Of a stretch of 64,000 nucleotides of DNA, positions 9,054-17,523 are shown piece by piece. Where the stretch lies: assembly GCF_001279775.1 (NCBI RefSeq), contig NZ_LGDG01000240.1:3277-67276 (forward strand). The letters are read 5' to 3'. The translations under genes and the position numbers were made by a program. This DNA is from Streptomyces sp. MMG1533 (GTDB lineage: Bacteria > Actinomycetota > Actinomycetes > Streptomycetales > Streptomycetaceae). Every line of letters starts with the position of its first letter. Position 1 is the stretch's first letter. Under the pieces are notes generated by a model. That model saw nothing but the letters and a program-made list of their open reading frames with translations. It did no database searches and was not told the origin of the DNA.

Positions 9054-10106
9054 TCAGCCCCTCCTCGCCGGTGGTGCCGTGCTTGCTCGCACCACCAGAT
9101 CGGTCCCCAGCTCGACCCGCGGTGAGTCCGGCTGTTCGTCGCGGGCCAGGCGGAGGACCGTGCGGACGGCGAGCTTGCCCATGTCGGCGAGGGGCTGGCG
9201 GATCGTGGTGAGGGGCGGGGCCGACCAACGGACTTCCGGAAGGTCGTCGAAACCGACCACGCTCATGTCCTCCGGGACGCGCAGACCACGTCGGCGCAGT
9301 GCCTCGATGGCGCCGAGTGCCATCTGGTCGCTGGCCGCGAACACGGCGGTCGGCGGCTCGGGCAGGTCGAGGAGGGTGTTGCAGCCGGCGAAGCCGGATT
9401 CCGGGTGGAAGTCGCCGGGGGCGACGAGGGAGTCGTCCAGTGCGAGGCCCGCGCCCTCCAGAGCAGCCCGGTAGCCGTCGAAGCGGGCCCGGGAGCAGAG
9501 CAGTCGGGGCGGGCCCGCGATCAGGCCGATTCTGCGGTGGCCCAGCGACAGCAGGTGCTCGGTGGCCGCCATGCCGCCCGCCCAGTTGGCGGCGCCGACC
9601 GTGGGGACGTCGAGGGCGGGGGAGCCGGCCGGGTCGACGACCACGAGCGGGACGCCGAGGATGCGCAACTCGTCGTGCAGGACCGGCTCCAGCACCGAGG
9701 TGACGAGGATGACGCCGTCGGAGGCGCGGGCCCGCAGGTTGCGCATCCATTCACGGGCGTCTCCCGTGCGTCCGTGGATCGCCGACACCACCGTGCCCAC
9801 GCCGGCCGCGTGCGCGACCTCCTCCACGCCTCGGATGATCTCCACCGCCCAGGGGCTGTCGAGGTCGTTGAAGACGAGGTCGAGCAGGGCGGCACGGGTG
9901 CCGGGGGCCGCGGGCCGCTTGCGGTAGCCGTGCCGTTGGAGCAGGTCCTCGACCCGGGCCCGGGTCTGCGGCGAGACGTCGGACCGGCCGTTGACGACCC
10001 GGGACACGGTCGGCACCGAGACCCCGGCCCGCCGGGCGATCTCCGTGATCGTGACCTTGCCCCGGGCCTCTGCCGCCGCCCCGGCGTCGGCCTCGCGTGC
10101 TGCCAC
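9054..10106 (-). CDS. LacI-family regulator of the xylan cluster (BxlR-like)
   Basis: Transcriptional repressor of the LacI/GalR family (350 aa). The DNA-binding helix-turn-helix and hinge occupy residues 18-65 (ITEIARRAGVSVPTVSRVVN), followed by a periplasmic-binding-protein-like sensor domain to the C-terminus. The GTG at 10106 is chosen because GGAGGT lies six bases upstream. It faces the xylan genes, and a degenerate copy of the cluster operator lies 29-39 bp before its own start, so it probably represses itself and the two operator-bearing promoters until a xylo-oligosaccharide or xylose binds. The specificity assignment is inferred from the shared operator. Confidence 0.87.
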   Translation of the reverse strand: MAAREADAGAAAEARGKVTITEIARRAGVSVPTVSRVVNGRSDVSPQTRARVEDLLQRHGYRKRPAAPGTRAALLDLVFNDLDSPWAVEIIRGVEEVAHAAGVGTVVSAIHGRTGDAREWMRNLRARASDGVILVTSVLEPVLHDELRILGVPLVVVDPAGSPALDVPTVGAANWAGGMAATEHLLSLGHRRIGLIAGPPRLLCSRARFDGYRAALEGAGLALDDSLVAPGDFHPESGFAGCNTLLDLPEPPTAVFAASDQMALGAIEALRRRGLRVPEDMSVVGFDDLPEVRWSAPPLTTIRQPLADMGKLAVRTVLRLARDEQPDSPRVELGTDLVVRASTAPPARRG

Positions 10107-10134
10107 TTCCCCACCTCCGTACCCGACTGCCCTT

Positions 10135-10145
10135 CGAAACTTCCA
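10135..10145 (-). promoter_or_regulatory. Xylan-regulator operator, site 3
   Basis: On the minus strand this reads TGGAAGTTTCG, matching site 1 at 9 of 11 positions. It lies 29-39 bp upstream of the regulator start codon and suggests weak autoregulation. Confidence 0.5.
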
Positions 10146-10255
10146 GGAGTCTTCCGGAAAGCGGGTGGTCGTGGGAAGAGGCCACGCCCGGAAGGTACGA
10201 GGGACCGCATCACACACGAGGGGCTACGGGGAGTGACCGACCCCGGACATGCGTC

Positions 10256-10290
10256 GGGGCCGGTGCGCAGTAACGCTGCGAGCCGGCCCC
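10256..10290 (-). terminator. Hairpin terminator after the DUF5999 gene
   Basis: Arms GGGGCCGG (10256-10263) and CCGGCCCC (10283-10290) enclose a second short stem (CGCAG/CTGCG). It is 42 bp beyond the stop of the minus-strand DUF5999 gene. Confidence 0.6.
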
Positions 10291-10331
10291 TCGGATACTC
10301 CGGGCGGTGCGGTGTGCCGCCCGGTGGTGCC

Positions 10332-10538
10332 TCAGGCGGCCGTCATCACCTGGGCGGTGCCCAGCGGGCGGTGCGGGGCGATGACCCGTCCGTCCGGCAG
10401 CAGCTCACCGGTGTCCTCGAAGAGCAGAACGCCGTTGCACAGCAGACTCCACCCCTGTTCCGGGTGGTGCGCCACGAGACGCGCGGATTCCCGGTCGGCG
10501 GAGTCGGCTGTCGGACACGGTGTCTGGTGCTGGCACAT
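10332..10538 (-). CDS. DUF5999 family protein
   Basis: Small Streptomyces-type protein (68 aa) beginning MCQHQTPCPTADSADRESAR and ending RPLGTAQVMTAA, which I recognise as the DUF5999 family. Function is unknown. Conserved Cys and His residues lie near the start (CQHQTPC) and in VAHHPEQGWSLLCNG. The ATG at 10538 is chosen because family members begin at this MCQH motif; the upstream in-frame extension has no family resemblance. It is a single gene with its own terminator. Confidence 0.8.
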   Translation of the reverse strand: MCQHQTPCPTADSADRESARLVAHHPEQGWSLLCNGVLLFEDTGELLPDGRVIAPHRPLGTAQVMTAA

Positions 10539-10811
10539 TGGCGGGATCTTTCGCTCTGTCGTGCTGGGTCGGATGGCTGTGGTGTCTGTCGCGCGGCTTG
10601 AAGCTTCGTTCATGGCCGGCCCCCGTTGTGATAAGTCGGTCGGAACCCAGTGTTGCCCCACGGGCGTCATTCCGCAGGGATTTAGCAGCACCGCTTCTCA
10701 CAGGTTGATGACGCATCACCCGCGCGGACGGTTCATTCCAACTGCACTGTCACTTCGGATGGTTCGTGGTGGCCGGATGGGGCTAGTCCAGGCGGGTACG
10801 CGGTCATGTCA

Positions 10812-10874
10812 GGCTCGTACGAGCCGTAAAGCGCTCGTACGAGCAATATGGTCGGCGGAATTCTCCGTACGAGC
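10812..10874. promoter_or_regulatory. Array of GCTCGTACGAGC palindromes
   Basis: GGCTCGTACGAGCC (10812-10825) and GCTCGTACGAGC (10833-10844) are perfect palindromes with centres 20 bp apart. A half-matching copy, CCGTACGAGCG, is centred 30 bp further right. Spacing close to whole helical turns suggests cooperative binding by a dimeric regulator, as with TetR-type proteins. The regulated gene is not clear; DUF5999 (minus) is nearest. Confidence 0.55.
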
Positions 10875-10896
10875 GTAAGCCCGCCGAAAACGGCGT

Positions 10897-10932
10897 CGTA
10901 CCCCGCTACCCGGAATTCGGGAACGGGGTACG
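10897..10932 (-). terminator. Hairpin after the 194-aa hypothetical gene
   Basis: CGTACCCCG (10897-10905) pairs with CGGGGTACG (10924-10932), and an inner CCCG/CGGG stem is present. It lies 23 bp past the stop of the minus-strand gene at 10955. Confidence 0.55.
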
Positions 10933-10954
10933 AAGGTCGCCGCGGCGGAGAACG

Positions 10955-11539
10955 TCAGGCCGGTGAGCTCAACAGGGGCGCCGGAGTCACGCGATGGGTG
11001 AGCACCGGCAGCAGGTCGGCCACCTGGTGCGGACGGTGCGCGGCGATTCCGGGCGGTGCCGGCGCCAGCGGGACGAGCAGATCCGCGGCGGCGGGGTCGC
11101 CGGTGGCGCCGTCCGCGGCGCAGTCGCCGTGCAGCCAGAGTGTGAGCATGTAGAGGCGGGGTACCGACAAGAGCCGCGGCTGGTAGGGCTGCGTCATGGT
11201 CTCGGCCTGACGCAGCGCCCGTTCGGTGGACGCGATGTACGGCCCCTCGAAGAAGCGGGAGAACGCCCAGCCGTCGGGGGTCAGCATGGTCTCCGCCGCG
11301 GCCACGGCGCGGTCGCCGCAGCGGATCAGGAAACGCCAGCCGGACAGCCGGGTGGCGGGGACGCCCGAGGCGTCGACGCCGTCCAGGACGTGTACCGGCA
11401 GCGGGAGTTCTGGCGTGGCAGGGCCCTGGGTATGCAGCAAGGACGGAGTTCGGGCCTCGCGGACCGCGGTGGGGGAACCCAGCGCGGTGAGGACGGAGCG
11501 AAGTGCGGGCGCGGGAGCCGGTGGGACATGCAGCGGCAT
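10955..11539 (-). CDS. Conserved hypothetical protein
   Basis: I do not recognise a family for this 194-aa protein. It starts MPLHVPPAPAPALRSVLTAL, has no signal peptide or membrane segment, and has a compact centre (GWRFLIRCGDRAVAAAETML, then RFFEGPYIASTERAL) with balanced charge, which argues that it is a real folded protein. The ATG at 11539 follows GAGAGGCGACC on the minus strand. It stands alone between non-coding regions, with a likely terminator downstream. Confidence 0.7.
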   Translation of the reverse strand: MPLHVPPAPAPALRSVLTALGSPTAVREARTPSLLHTQGPATPELPLPVHVLDGVDASGVPATRLSGWRFLIRCGDRAVAAAETMLTPDGWAFSRFFEGPYIASTERALRQAETMTQPYQPRLLSVPRLYMLTLWLHGDCAADGATGDPAAADLLVPLAPAPPGIAAHRPHQVADLLPVLTHRVTPAPLLSSPA

Positions 11540-12098
11540 GGTGGGTCGCCTCTCATTCGACAGGCACAGTGGCGCGAGGGCGGGGTGGGGCGGGGGCGGA
11601 CGGCGCTGTCAGCTCACGTGGTCAGAGAGGCGGGGGCCGTGGTCCGTGACCAGGGATGCACGCGAGGCCTGCCGTACGTCACCTGGCGGCAGGATCGAGG
11701 GCCGCGGGCGCCAGCCTTCTGCCTTGTTCGCGGAGTTTATACGACGCATGTTCAGACGATGTTTCGTCTAGCCGTTTCCGGTGAGGAGAACAAGGATCCA
11801 TTCGGTCGACGATTCGCGGTAATCATCCCGATTCCGGGCGGGCCGTGCGGCGATGACCTCGGGAAATAGCGCGAGGGCGGACGGCCCATTCTCGTCGGCG
11901 TTTTTCACGAGCTCCACTGGGAACTCGAAACTGCACGGTGCATCATGCCTGGCGAATGTGCCAGTGGGCACTTCCGTCAGAGTAGCGGCTGCCGGGCCCG
12001 CGCGGGACGTTATCGATCGCCTCGGCTGGGCATCATCCCACCTGACCCGGACATCGGCGGCCGGTCTTCGGCCCGCCCACGCGAGGAGGGACGCTTCG
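11540..12098. other. 559-bp intergenic region
   Basis: This is a divergent region between the hypothetical gene and the ligase gene. The centre (about 11730-11900) is comparatively AT-rich and probably holds promoters, but no -35/-10 pair could be fixed. Short open frames on both strands lack clear ribosome-binding sites. Confidence 0.5.
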
Positions 12099-13616
12099 AT
12101 GGGGGAGAAGGTCGTGGCAGGTCAGTTCGACCTGTCCGATCGCCAGCGCTACCGCGACAAGCTCCGGCGGAACCTGACGGGGCTGGAGCGACTCCTGGCC
12201 GAGAAGCGGTTCGACCGCCCGAAGAACCTCATGGGGCTGGAGATCGAACTGAATCTCACCGGGGCCGACGGCATGCCGAAAATGCTGAATGCGCAGGTGC
12301 TCGAACGCATCGCAAGCCGAGATTTCCAAACAGAACTCGCCATGTTCAACCTGGAAGTCAACATAGCCCCACACAGATTGGGAGGGCGAGTATTCGACCG
12401 CCTCGCGGAGGAGCTCCGCACCTCGCTGGCATATGCCGAAAGGAAAGCGGGCGAGCTCGACGCGGGAATCGTGATGATCGGCATTCTGCCGACCCTCGAC
12501 CGGGACGACCTGGTCTCCTCCAACCTCTCCGACGTCGACCGCTACGCCCTGCTCAACGAGCAGATCGTGGCCGCCCGCGGCGAGGACTTCGCGCTCGACA
12601 TCGACGGCGTGGAGCGCCTGAGCTGCACCTCGAAGTCGATCGCGCCCGAAGCCGCCTGCACCTCGGTGCAGCTCCACCTCCAGGTCACCCCGGGGCGCTT
12701 CGCCGACGTGTGGAACGCCGCCCAGGTCGTCGCCGCCGCCCAGATAGCCGTCGGTGCCAACTCGCCGTTCCTGTTCGGCCGCGAGCTGTGGCGCGAGTCC
12801 CGCCCGCCGCTGTTCCAGCAGTCCACCGACACCCGCCCGCCCGAACTCCAGGCCCAGGGAGTCCGCCCGCGCACCTGGTTCGGTGAGCGCTGGATCTCCT
12901 CCGCGTACGACCTCTTCGAGGAGAACCTGCGCTACTACCCGGCCCTGCTGCCCATCTGCGACGTCGAGGACCCCCTGGACGTCCTCGACGAGGGCGGCGT
13001 CCCGAAGCTCGCCGAGCTCGTCCTGCACAACGGCACCGTCTACCGCTGGAACCGCCCGGTCTACGGCATCGCCGACGGCGTCCCGCACCTGCGCGTCGAG
13101 AACCGCGTGCTGCCCGCCGGCCCCACCATCACCGACGTCATCGCCAACGCGGCCTTCTACTACGGCGTCGTCCGCGCCCTCGCCGAGGAGTCGCGGCCGG
13201 TCTGGAGCCGCATGCCGTTCGAGGCGGCCGCCGCCAACTTCGACGCGGCGTGCAAGCACGGCATCGACGCGCGCCTCATCTGGCCCCGGCGCGGGCGGTA
13301 CGGCGGTACGACCGAGGTCGACGCCGTCAGCCTCGTACGCGACGAACTGCTGCCGCTGGCCGAGGCCGGCCTCGACGCGTGGGGCGTCGAACCCGCCGAC
13401 CGGGACTTCTACCTCGGCGTCATCGAGGAGCGGTGCCGACGCCGGGTCAACGGAGCGTCCTGGCAGTCCGCGACCTTCCACCGGGCCCTGGAGACCGGCC
13501 TGTCCCGGGAGGCCGCGCTGGCCGCGACGACCCGGCGCTACCGCGAACTGATGCACCAGGGCGAGCCGGTGCACACGTGGCCGGTGGGCTTGCCGGAGCC
13601 GGTGCTGCTGGGATGA
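12099..13616 (+). CDS. Glutamate-cysteine ligase family protein (GCS2-like)
   Basis: ATP-dependent carboxylate-amine ligase of the GCS2 type (505 aa), related to enzymes that join glutamate to cysteine or another amine. Visible features are the N-terminal strand KNLMGLEIELNLTGADG with the metal-binding acidic residues, the CTSKSIAPEAACTSVQLHLQ segment and HLRVENRVLPAGPT towards the end of the catalytic core. The ATG at 12099 follows GAGGAGG; the frame stays open upstream but that part looks non-coding. Streptomycetes make mycothiol rather than glutathione and carry several such paralogues, so the true substrate is uncertain. Confidence 0.78.
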   Translation: MGEKVVAGQFDLSDRQRYRDKLRRNLTGLERLLAEKRFDRPKNLMGLEIELNLTGADGMPKMLNAQVLERIASRDFQTELAMFNLEVNIAPHRLGGRVFDRLAEELRTSLAYAERKAGELDAGIVMIGILPTLDRDDLVSSNLSDVDRYALLNEQIVAARGEDFALDIDGVERLSCTSKSIAPEAACTSVQLHLQVTPGRFADVWNAAQVVAAAQIAVGANSPFLFGRELWRESRPPLFQQSTDTRPPELQAQGVRPRTWFGERWISSAYDLFEENLRYYPALLPICDVEDPLDVLDEGGVPKLAELVLHNGTVYRWNRPVYGIADGVPHLRVENRVLPAGPTITDVIANAAFYYGVVRALAEESRPVWSRMPFEAAAANFDAACKHGIDARLIWPRRGRYGGTTEVDAVSLVRDELLPLAEAGLDAWGVEPADRDFYLGVIEERCRRRVNGASWQSATFHRALETGLSREAALAATTRRYRELMHQGEPVHTWPVGLPEPVLLG

Positions 13617-13628
13617 GCGAGCGGGGCG

Positions 13629-15395
13629 TCAGCCGGTGCCCTGTGCCCCCGCCGCCACGATCGCCTTCAGGATCACCGAGTGGATCTGGGACGGGTCGCT
13701 GACCTCCTGGCCGGAGCCGCCGGTCGCCTTGGCGATCTGCCGGGCCTCCTCACGATCGGCGTCCGGGCCGACGGCGATCATGATGAGGGGGACCCGCCGT
13801 TCGGGGTCGGTGAGCTTCTCCAACCGGATGACGAGGTCGGCGCGCGAGATGCTGCCGGGGTCCTGGTTCACGCCGTCGGTGAGCACGACCAGCGCGTTGA
13901 ACTTGCCCTTGACGTAGGAGGACGTCGCCGCCTTGTACGCGGCGAGCGTGGTGTCGTACAGACCGGTGGCCCCGTTCGGCACCGGCGTCAGGCTGCTGAA
14001 CGCCGCCGCGAGCCGGTCCCGCTGGGTGCCGGTGCCCGCGCGGTCGCCGAGTCGCTCGGTCGGCACGAGGACGCGGTAGTCCTTGTCGCCGTCCAGCTTC
14101 GTGGAGAAGTCCCACAGCCCGATCTCGTCCTCGGGCGTGAACGTGGCGAGGGCCTGCAGCAGCGACGTCTTCGTCACGTCCATGCGCGAGCGGTCCGTGC
14201 CCGGCACGGTCTCCGACATCGAGGAGGAGGCGTCCACGACCGTGGTGATCCGGGCGCTCTGCACCGTGATCGTCCACATGCCGAGCGCTTCCTGGAGCGC
14301 GACCTGCGAGGCCGGTTTGGCGGCGGGCTCCGCGTACGGCTGCGCAGCGCTGCCGCCGGCTCCCGCGACCAGCTCCTTCGGCACCTCGTCGTCCGAGGTC
14401 CTGAAGCCGTGCCGCTCCAGCAGCCGTAACTGCTCCGGCTGCCTCAGGTAGGTCATGAAGCGGATCGCGGCCCGGCTCTGGTCGGTCGTCAGCCCCTGGT
14501 CGACCAGGGTGTAGGGGTAGTCGAGCCGGGGCGAACCGTCCTCGGGATAGAAGAAGTCCAGGCTGCCGCCGCTGTCGGCCGACGAGTTGTACCCGAACGC
14601 GGCCTGCTCGGTGAGGATCAGCGCCTGGTTGCGCTTCGGGTTGCCCTGCTCGGTGCCCGAGGAGTTGCGCGGCAGCGTGTCAAGGACCTGCCCGTCACTG
14701 TCGGAGGTGCGCTGCGACAGCGTCTTCATCATCGCCGCGGCCTGCGTGTCACCGCCCTCGGCCGCGGCGGCCGCCGTGTTCAGACGGGTGAGCGCGAGCA
14801 GCCCGGTCGCGCTGCGCGCGGGGTCGGCCGCGCCGAGCTTGAGCGAGTCGTCCCGCTGGGCGGCGCCGGCCAGTTCGATCAAGTCGTACGTCTTCTTCGG
14901 CCACCCCAGCGACTTCGCCGCCGTCGGCACCATCGCCACTCCGACCGGCGTGGAGGCGACCTCGCCCACGGGGGACACCTCCGGCGCCTCGCTGGCCACC
15001 CTGAGCCGCTGGACCCACAGGTCGGAGTCCGGCACCCACACCTGAACGTCGGTCTTGTCGCCGGCCAGCAGTGTGTCCGTCACCTTGTACGCGTCGCGCG
15101 CGGTCACCTCGACGGCGACGCAGCGTCCGTCGGAGGTCAGGTCGTCGTCGCGGGCCCGCTGCGCCGCGGCCGTGAGGGCGGGCGCCAGATCGGGGGAGGC
15201 GGCGAGCTTCAGCCGTACCGGGTCGTCCTGGCAGGACGAGCCGAAGGAGAGCAGCCCGCTCCGGACGGCGGCCGCCGTGCCGCCGGCGACGGTCAGGACG
15301 AGGACCGTGGCCAGGGCGACCGTACGGCGGCGCGCGCGTGGACGGGGGTCGCTGCCGCCCGCCCCATACTGATCGGGCAAGCTGTGACGTCCCAT
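13629..15395 (-). CDS. Substrate-binding and VWA domain protein
   Basis: Membrane-anchored extracytoplasmic protein of 588 aa. A short Arg-rich cytoplasmic N-terminus precedes one hydrophobic segment (VALATVLVLTVAGGTAAAV, about residues 26-44). A periplasmic-binding-like domain (about 55-350) follows, then a von Willebrand A domain whose metal-site motif DASSS starts at Asp388 and which continues with VVLTDGVNQD. Paired domains of this sort are found in several actinobacterial proteins of unknown role, where the VWA part probably mediates protein contact. The ATG at 15395 follows GGGAGGGAC. It is convergent with the ligase gene, 12 bp away. Confidence 0.8.
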   Translation of the reverse strand: MGRHSLPDQYGAGGSDPRPRARRRTVALATVLVLTVAGGTAAAVRSGLLSFGSSCQDDPVRLKLAASPDLAPALTAAAQRARDDDLTSDGRCVAVEVTARDAYKVTDTLLAGDKTDVQVWVPDSDLWVQRLRVASEAPEVSPVGEVASTPVGVAMVPTAAKSLGWPKKTYDLIELAGAAQRDDSLKLGAADPARSATGLLALTRLNTAAAAAEGGDTQAAAMMKTLSQRTSDSDGQVLDTLPRNSSGTEQGNPKRNQALILTEQAAFGYNSSADSGGSLDFFYPEDGSPRLDYPYTLVDQGLTTDQSRAAIRFMTYLRQPEQLRLLERHGFRTSDDEVPKELVAGAGGSAAQPYAEPAAKPASQVALQEALGMWTITVQSARITTVVDASSSMSETVPGTDRSRMDVTKTSLLQALATFTPEDEIGLWDFSTKLDGDKDYRVLVPTERLGDRAGTGTQRDRLAAAFSSLTPVPNGATGLYDTTLAAYKAATSSYVKGKFNALVVLTDGVNQDPGSISRADLVIRLEKLTDPERRVPLIMIAVGPDADREEARQIAKATGGSGQEVSDPSQIHSVILKAIVAAGAQGTG

Positions 15396-15580
15396 GACGG
15401 TGGTGTCCCTCCCTGTTGAGTCCCGTGCCGGAATCCGGCCGTATGGCATGCAAAGGGGAGGTACGCCCCGTACGGCGTCCGCCCTCCGACGGCCTGTCGC
15501 GCACGATCCTCGTAACTTCTTTCGAGACCCTAGCGGCGCGGCGGTGGGGATGAGGCGGGATTACCCAACTGGAGGCAGGC

Positions 15581-16381
15581 GTGCAGGCGGAGGCGGGCTC
15601 GGTGGCCGATTCTTTTCCTGAGGAGCGGCCCTCGCGACGGATCTTCCGGGACGAGACCCTGCTCGTTCTGGGGCTTTCGCTCGGTGCGAGTGGTGTGTCC
15701 GCCCTGATCAGCTTTGTCGGATCGGTCACCAAACCGGGAGGTCTCAAGGACCAGGCGGCCACTCTCAACGCCTCTGCCGCCCCCGGCCGACCCTGGCTGG
15801 ATCTCGCCTGGCAGCTGTTCGGGATCGCCTCGGCGCTCGTGCCCGTCGCGCTCGTCGCGCACTTCCTGCTGCGTGAGGGGCAGGGCCTGCGCACTCTCGG
15901 TTTCGACCGTACCCGCCCCTGGCCGGACCTCGGTCGCGGGGCCGCGGTCGCGGCAGTGATCGGCAGCACCGGAATCGCCTTCTACCTGGCCGCACGCGGT
16001 CTCGGCTTCAACCTCACCGTGGTGCCCGAGGCGCTGCCCGAGGTGTGGTGGAAGTACCCGGTGCTGATCATGTCCGCGATGCAGAACGCGATCCTCGAAG
16101 AGGTCATCGTCGTGGGCTATCTGCTGCGCCGCCTCGGCCAGTTGGGCTGGACGCCCGGCACCGCGCTGGTGGCCAGTTCCGTACTGCGCGGCTCGTACCA
16201 CCTCTACCAGGGCATCGGCGGCTTCATCGGCAACATGGCGATGGGCGTGGTGTTCGTGTACCTGTACCGCCGCTGGGGCCGTGTGGGCCCCTTGGTGGTG
16301 GCGCATTCCCTGCTCGACATCGGGGCGTTCGTGGGCTACGCGCTGCTGGCCGGCAAGGTGGGCTGGCTGCCGACGGCGTGA
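15581..16381 (+). CDS. CPBP family intramembrane protein
   Basis: Multi-pass membrane protein of the CPBP (CAAX protease/bacteriocin-processing) family, 266 aa. The diagnostic segment reads ILEEVIVVGYLLRRL. The usual EExxxR motif has Val where Arg is expected, whereas the later histidines in RGSYHLYQG and HSLLD are kept. This may mean altered activity or a subfamily difference. Segments such as LVPVALVAHFLL are clearly membrane-spanning. The GTG at 15581 follows GGAGGC. No substrate is suggested by the neighbours. Confidence 0.82.
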   Translation: MQAEAGSVADSFPEERPSRRIFRDETLLVLGLSLGASGVSALISFVGSVTKPGGLKDQAATLNASAAPGRPWLDLAWQLFGIASALVPVALVAHFLLREGQGLRTLGFDRTRPWPDLGRGAAVAAVIGSTGIAFYLAARGLGFNLTVVPEALPEVWWKYPVLIMSAMQNAILEEVIVVGYLLRRLGQLGWTPGTALVASSVLRGSYHLYQGIGGFIGNMAMGVVFVYLYRRWGRVGPLVVAHSLLDIGAFVGYALLAGKVGWLPTA

Positions 16382-16418
16382 GCCACCGGCAGCATGCCGT
16401 ACGCCCTCGGGGGCCCGG

Positions 16419-17228
16419 CTAGGCCAGGAGCTCGCCCTCGATCACCGTCACCGCGCGGCCCGTCAACAGGGTGCGGTCGCCGCGCAGTCGTGTACGGACA
16501 CGGCCGGAGCGCGGGGAAGCCTGGAGGCCGGTGAGGTCGGGGCGGCCCAGGCGCTCGGACCAGTAGGGGGCGAGGGCGGTGTGGGCGCTGCCGGTGACCG
16601 GGTCCTCGTCGATGCCGATGCGCGGGAAGAAGCAGCGGGAGACGAAGTCGTAGCCGCGGGCCGGGTCCTCGGCGCGGGCGGTGGCGATGATGCCGCGCTC
16701 GGAGTGGGCGACGAGGGCCTTGTGGTCGGGCGTGAGGGCGTGCACCGTCTTCTCGTCCGGGAGTTCGACGAGCAGGTCGCCGATGTTCGGGCCGGTGTCG
16801 AAGGCTGCGAGCGGCTCGGCGCCGAGTGCCTCGGCGACGCCGTCCGGGAGCTCGACCGCGGTGAGCGGTGCCGTCGGGAAGTCCATGGTGATCGAGCCGT
16901 CCTCGCCGGGCGTCGCCACGAGCACGCCGCTGCGGGTGGCGAACCGCACCGGGCCCGCGTGGGCGCCGGTGCTGTGCAGGACGTGCGCCGTGGCGAGCGT
17001 GGCGTGACCGCACATGTTGACTTCGGCGACGGGCGTGAACCAGCGCAGCGCCCAGTCGGCCTCGCCGCCCTCGGGCAGCCGGTGCGCGAACGCCGTCTCG
17101 GCGTGGTTGACCTCCAGGGCGACGTTCTGGAGCCGGTCGTCCTCCGGGAAGGCGTCGAGGAGCAGGACTCCGGCCGGGTTGCCGGCGAAGGGCCGGTCGG
17201 TGAAAGCGTCGACTATTCGGATGCGCAT
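16419..17228 (-). CDS. PhzF family isomerase/epimerase-like protein
   Basis: Member of the PhzF fold (269 aa), named after the phenazine isomerase but common in genomes without phenazine genes. The start MRIRIVDAFTDRPFAGNPAG is highly characteristic. The likely catalytic Glu sits in NHAETAFAH, and the second half has the matching SGVLVATPGEDG and DEDPVTGSAHTALAPYW motifs of the two-lobed fold. The ATG at 17228 is the first good start. It stands alone, so no pathway can be assigned. Confidence 0.87.
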   Translation of the reverse strand: MRIRIVDAFTDRPFAGNPAGVLLLDAFPEDDRLQNVALEVNHAETAFAHRLPEGGEADWALRWFTPVAEVNMCGHATLATAHVLHSTGAHAGPVRFATRSGVLVATPGEDGSITMDFPTAPLTAVELPDGVAEALGAEPLAAFDTGPNIGDLLVELPDEKTVHALTPDHKALVAHSERGIIATARAEDPARGYDFVSRCFFPRIGIDEDPVTGSAHTALAPYWSERLGRPDLTGLQASPRSGRVRTRLRGDRTLLTGRAVTVIEGELLA

Positions 17229-17476
17229 GCCCCGACGCTAGGGGGTGCGCAGAGGCGTGGGCCAAGGCCAATTCCGGAGTATTGGACCGAGTTCGGAGGG
17301 CCGGTGGCGGTGGCGCCGTGCCGTATCCGCCGATTCCGCTCCAACTCGAGGCCGCTCGGCTGACGTTGCGCCCGTGGGCCTGGTCCGAGGTCGACGCCCG
17401 TCGCGCGATGCGACCGGATACGTGGCCCGCTGGGCGACGCTCGGGCAGGGGCTTGCCATGCCGACTCTTCCGATAT

Positions 17477-17506
17477 ATCGTTGACGCATCGCGACAGATC
17501 AACGAT
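17477..17506. promoter_or_regulatory. Inverted repeat operator before the PadR gene
   Basis: ATCGTTGA (17477-17484) is matched by its exact reverse complement TCAACGAT (17499-17506) with 14 bp between them. It ends 17 bp before the PadR start codon and overlaps an AT-rich ATATATCG stretch that looks like a -10 region. PadR proteins commonly repress their own genes at repeats of this kind. Confidence 0.65.
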
Positions 17507-17523
17507 GGAATGGAGTGATTGCG

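Larger units (their letters stand above)
10539..10954. other. 416-bp intergenic region with palindrome array
   Basis: This stretch is less GC-rich than its surroundings and carries no supported gene. It contains three copies of a GCTCGTACGAGC-type palindrome and a hairpin that may end the next minus-strand gene (separate entries). The DUF5999 promoter should also lie here. Confidence 0.6.

Noticed and set aside
8506..9474. A plus-strand frame through the repeat region giving eight consecutive leucines
   Set aside because: The leucines come from the CTG array. The frame has no ribosome-binding site and runs antisense into the lacI-type gene.
11768..11971. A 67-codon minus-strand frame upstream of the ligase gene
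   Set aside because: The composition is less shadow-like than most, but the third-position GC bias is weak, no ribosome-binding site is clear and no family is recognised. It was left out as unproven.
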